15,186 nt of DNA from contig JALSHL010000196.1 of the NCBI GenBank assembly GCA_026982255.1, positions 1-15,186 on the forward strand. Direction: 5' to 3'. How positions within the stretch are numbered: the first letter of the stretch is position 1; every line of letters starts with the position of its first letter. Below are positions 13,798-15,186 of this stretch, one piece after another. The notes beneath the pieces are model-generated. The model did not search any database. It had not been told where the DNA came from and saw only the letters and a list, made by a program, of their open reading frames with translations. This DNA is from Paracoccaceae bacterium. GTDB taxonomy: Bacteria; Pseudomonadota; Alphaproteobacteria; Rhodobacterales; Rhodobacteraceae. The translations under genes were made by a program, and so were the position numbers.

Positions 13798-14973
13798 TTA
13801 GTCGCGTTCAACGCAAAGGGCGACGCCCATACCGCCGCCGATGCATAGCGTGGCGAGGCCTTTTTTGGCGTCGCGGCGCTGCATTTCGAACAGCAGGGTG
13901 TTGAGAATACGCGCTCCGGATGCGCCGATCGGATGGCCGATAGCAATCGCACCGCCGTTGACGTTGACGATAGCCGGATCCCAGCCCATATCCTTGTTGA
14001 CAGCGCAGGCTTGCGCGGCGAAGGCCTCGTTGGCCTCGACCAGATCCAGTTCCTCGGCCTTCCAGCCCGCTTTTGCCAAAGCCTTCTGGCTGGCGTAAAT
14101 CGGCCCGACGCCCATGATCGCCGGCTCCAGCCCCGCGGTGGCGTAGGAGGCAATCCGCGCCATCGGCGTGATCCCGCGTGCCGCTGCATTTTCCGCGCTC
14201 ATCAGCAGCACCGCCGCCGCCCCGTCATTGAGGCCCGAGGCATTGGCTGCCGTGACCGTGCCCTCTCTGTCAAACACGGGGCGCAGTTTCTGCATTGCCT
14301 CGATGGTTGCACCGTGGCGCAGGTATTCGTCGGTATCGACAACAATTTCGCCCTTGCGGGTCTTGATGGTGAAGGGAACGATTTCGTCGACAAACTTGCC
14401 GGCCTTTTGCGCCGCTTCGGCCTTGTTCTGCGAAGCCACGGCAAATTCGTCCTGCATGTCGCGCGTGATTTCCCACTGTTCGGCGACGTTCTCGGCCGTT
14501 GTCCCCATGTGGTAATCGTTGAACGCATCCCAGAGGCCGTCCTTGATCATCGAGTCTACAAATTTCATATCGCCCATCTTCTGCCCCTGTCGCAGATTGG
14601 CGATATGCGGGGACATGGACATGTTTTCCTGACCGCCCGCGATCACGACCTCCGCATCCCCCAGCAGTATCTGTTGCGCCCCGAGGGCCACTGCCCGCAG
14701 ACCGGAGCCACAGACCTGATTGACCCCCCAGGCCGAGGCCTCTTTTGGCAGACCGGCGTTGATATGGGCCTGTCGCGCCGGGTTTTGTCCCTGACCGGCG
14801 GTCAGAACCTGCCCGAGAATGGTCTCCGAGACATCGTCCGCATCGACGCCGGCGCGTTCCAGCACCGCCCTGATCACGGCGGCGCCAAGGTCGTGCGCCG
14901 GCGTATTGGCAAAAGCGCCGAGGAAGCTGCCGACCGCGGTTCTGGCGGCCGAGGCAATAACAATATCGGTCAT
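13798..14973 (-). CDS. phaA: Acetyl-CoA acetyltransferase (beta-ketothiolase) PhaA
   Basis: PhaA condenses two acetyl-CoA to acetoacetyl-CoA, the first step of polyhydroxybutyrate synthesis. The product is 391 residues (family about 390-395). Catalytic residues match biosynthetic thiolases: Cys88 in NQVCGSGLRAVALG, His347 in AIGHPIGASGARI and Cys377 in LCIGGGMGVALC, one position short of the numbering of the well-known Zoogloea enzyme. I chose ATG at 14973 (MTDIVIASAARTAVG), where thiolases normally begin; AAGGA lies about 10 bases upstream. An upstream in-frame start 11 codons earlier lies at the predicted transcript 5' end and is rejected. The gene leads the phaAB operon. Confidence 0.95.
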   Translation of the reverse strand: MTDIVIASAARTAVGSFLGAFANTPAHDLGAAVIRAVLERAGVDADDVSETILGQVLTAGQGQNPARQAHINAGLPKEASAWGVNQVCGSGLRAVALGAQQILLGDAEVVIAGGQENMSMSPHIANLRQGQKMGDMKFVDSMIKDGLWDAFNDYHMGTTAENVAEQWEITRDMQDEFAVASQNKAEAAQKAGKFVDEIVPFTIKTRKGEIVVDTDEYLRHGATIEAMQKLRPVFDREGTVTAANASGLNDGAAAVLLMSAENAAARGITPMARIASYATAGLEPAIMGVGPIYASQKALAKAGWKAEELDLVEANEAFAAQACAVNKDMGWDPAIVNVNGGAIAIGHPIGASGARILNTLLFEMQRRDAKKGLATLCIGGGMGVALCVERD

Positions 14974-14996
14974 GGTGGCTGGGTCCTTGTCCTGTT

Positions 14997-15019
14997 CTAG
15001 AATCACTTGCGCATTCTAG
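14997..15019. repeat. Perfect 7-bp inverted repeat over the phaA -10 and start region
   Basis: CTAGAAT (14997-15003) and ATTCTAG (15013-15019) are perfect complements around a nine-base centre. The repeat contains the predicted -10 hexamer in one arm and spans the predicted start site, where a repressor would block polymerase. In RNA it could also form a 5' hairpin if transcription starts upstream. Confidence 0.5.
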
Positions 15020-15040
15020 CTATTGTGCAGTGCAGCGCAA
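15013..15040 (-). promoter_or_regulatory. Candidate phaAB promoter
   Basis: On the minus strand TTGCGC (15040-15035) is followed after 16 bases by TAGAAT (15018-15013), the latter matching five of six consensus bases. The start would be near 15006, about 33 bases before the phaA ATG. AT-rich sequence at 15062-15089 lies further upstream. Confidence 0.45.
15023..15040. promoter_or_regulatory. TGC-rich operator-like palindrome in the phaA promoter (PhaR box candidate)
   Basis: TTGTGC, six bases, then GCGCAA form an imperfect inverted repeat (five of six) with TGCAGTGCA at its core. It overlaps the proposed -35 and spacer. A third half-site, TTGCGCA, lies at 15007-15013. PhaR repressors of alphaproteobacterial PHB genes are known (from memory) to bind TGC-rich repeats, so PhaR is the leading candidate; the match to a consensus is not computed. 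Confidence 0.45.
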
Positions 15041-15089
15041 CAATATTTGTGAAAGCGATCAGGTTTTGTAATATTCTAATATTTCTATT

Positions 15090-15186
15090 TCATCTGTTCG
15101 GGTGCAGCAGGAACTCTGCCAGTGGTGCCCAAACCGATTCCGGCGCTCGCCTTCCGGCGATCATTCCAACGTGGCCGGCGGCAGGT
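15090..15186 (-). CDS. C-terminal end of a PhaC-like alpha/beta hydrolase (cut by window edge)
   Basis: Only the last 31 residues are visible, ending at TGA (15092-15090). The reading PAAGHVGMIAGRRAPESVW continues to a hydrophobic PLAEFLL tail. A GHxGM motif followed by an Arg-rich turn and a Trp-containing last helix is common at the end of PHA-synthase-like (class III type) alpha/beta hydrolases, where the His is catalytic. Position next to phaAB supports a PHA-related role, but another alpha/beta hydrolase cannot be excluded. The gap 14974-15089 holds the phaA promoter region and no hairpin terminator for this gene. Confidence 0.6.
   Translation of the reverse strand, partial: PAAGHVGMIAGRRAPESVWAPLAEFLLHPNR

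Noticed and set aside
13933..15000. Plus-strand 355-codon open frame opposite phaA
   Set aside because: Antisense shadow of a thiolase with all catalytic residues; no SD or protein-like pattern.
1..15186. Search for defence systems, CRISPR, transposases, tRNA or rRNA
   Set aside because: No repeat-spacer pattern, transposase motif, terminal inverted repeats or RNA gene folds were seen by eye; the region reads as core genome.

Overview
The window looks like chromosomal core sequence from a GC-rich alphaproteobacterium, most likely Rhodobacterales (Rhodobacter, Paracoccus or Roseobacter type). This is inferred from protein style and neighbourhood: a long-chain polyprenyl diphosphate synthase, DUF2007, a poly-3-hydroxybutyrate phaA-phaB pair and a MobA-MobB-MoeA cluster. 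No mobile element, CRISPR array, rRNA or tRNA was seen. Genes are densely packed, with ATGA or GTGA start/stop couplings and convergent genes that overlap at their stop codons. No gap without a gene exceeds 300 bases; the longest is the roughly 230-base greA/ETF-QO divergent region.

Layout. Bases 1-2114 (+) hold the molybdenum cofactor cluster: the 3' part of mobA, then mobB, then moeA starting at TTG. Bases 2111-3598 (-) hold greA followed by an unrecognised two-TM coiled-coil protein, also starting at TTG. After a divergent region comes ETF-ubiquinone oxidoreductase (3828-5483, +). Next is a secreted TPR protein coupled to ispE (5599-8102, +). The long-chain polyprenyl diphosphate synthase (8099-9091, -) converges on ispE and diverges from a DUF2007 gene coupled to a TrmN6-like methyltransferase (9152-10131, +). 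A first EamA transporter (10192-11100, +) and a 56-residue DUF465/YdcH protein (11166-11336, +) follow. On the minus strand lie a glutamine amidotransferase coupled to a second EamA/YddG-like transporter (12927 down to 11327), then phaA-phaB (14973 down to 13052). At the right edge is the C-terminal end of a PhaC-like alpha/beta hydrolase.

How the genes work together. MobA, MobB and MoeA are late steps of molybdenum cofactor synthesis. IspE (MEP pathway) and the polyprenyl synthase lead to the quinone side chain, and ETF-QO passes electrons to that quinone pool. PhaA and PhaB convert acetyl-CoA to 3-hydroxybutyryl-CoA for polyhydroxybutyrate.

Most of the window is ordinary housekeeping. The places most worth a second look are the phaA promoter, which carries two operator-like inverted repeats, one with TGC-rich half-sites; the unrecognised greA-linked membrane protein; a possible leaderless DUF2007 transcript; an IspE with Leu where the family usually has a cytosine-contacting Tyr; a six-codon minicistron before the first transporter; and the amidotransferase-exporter pair.
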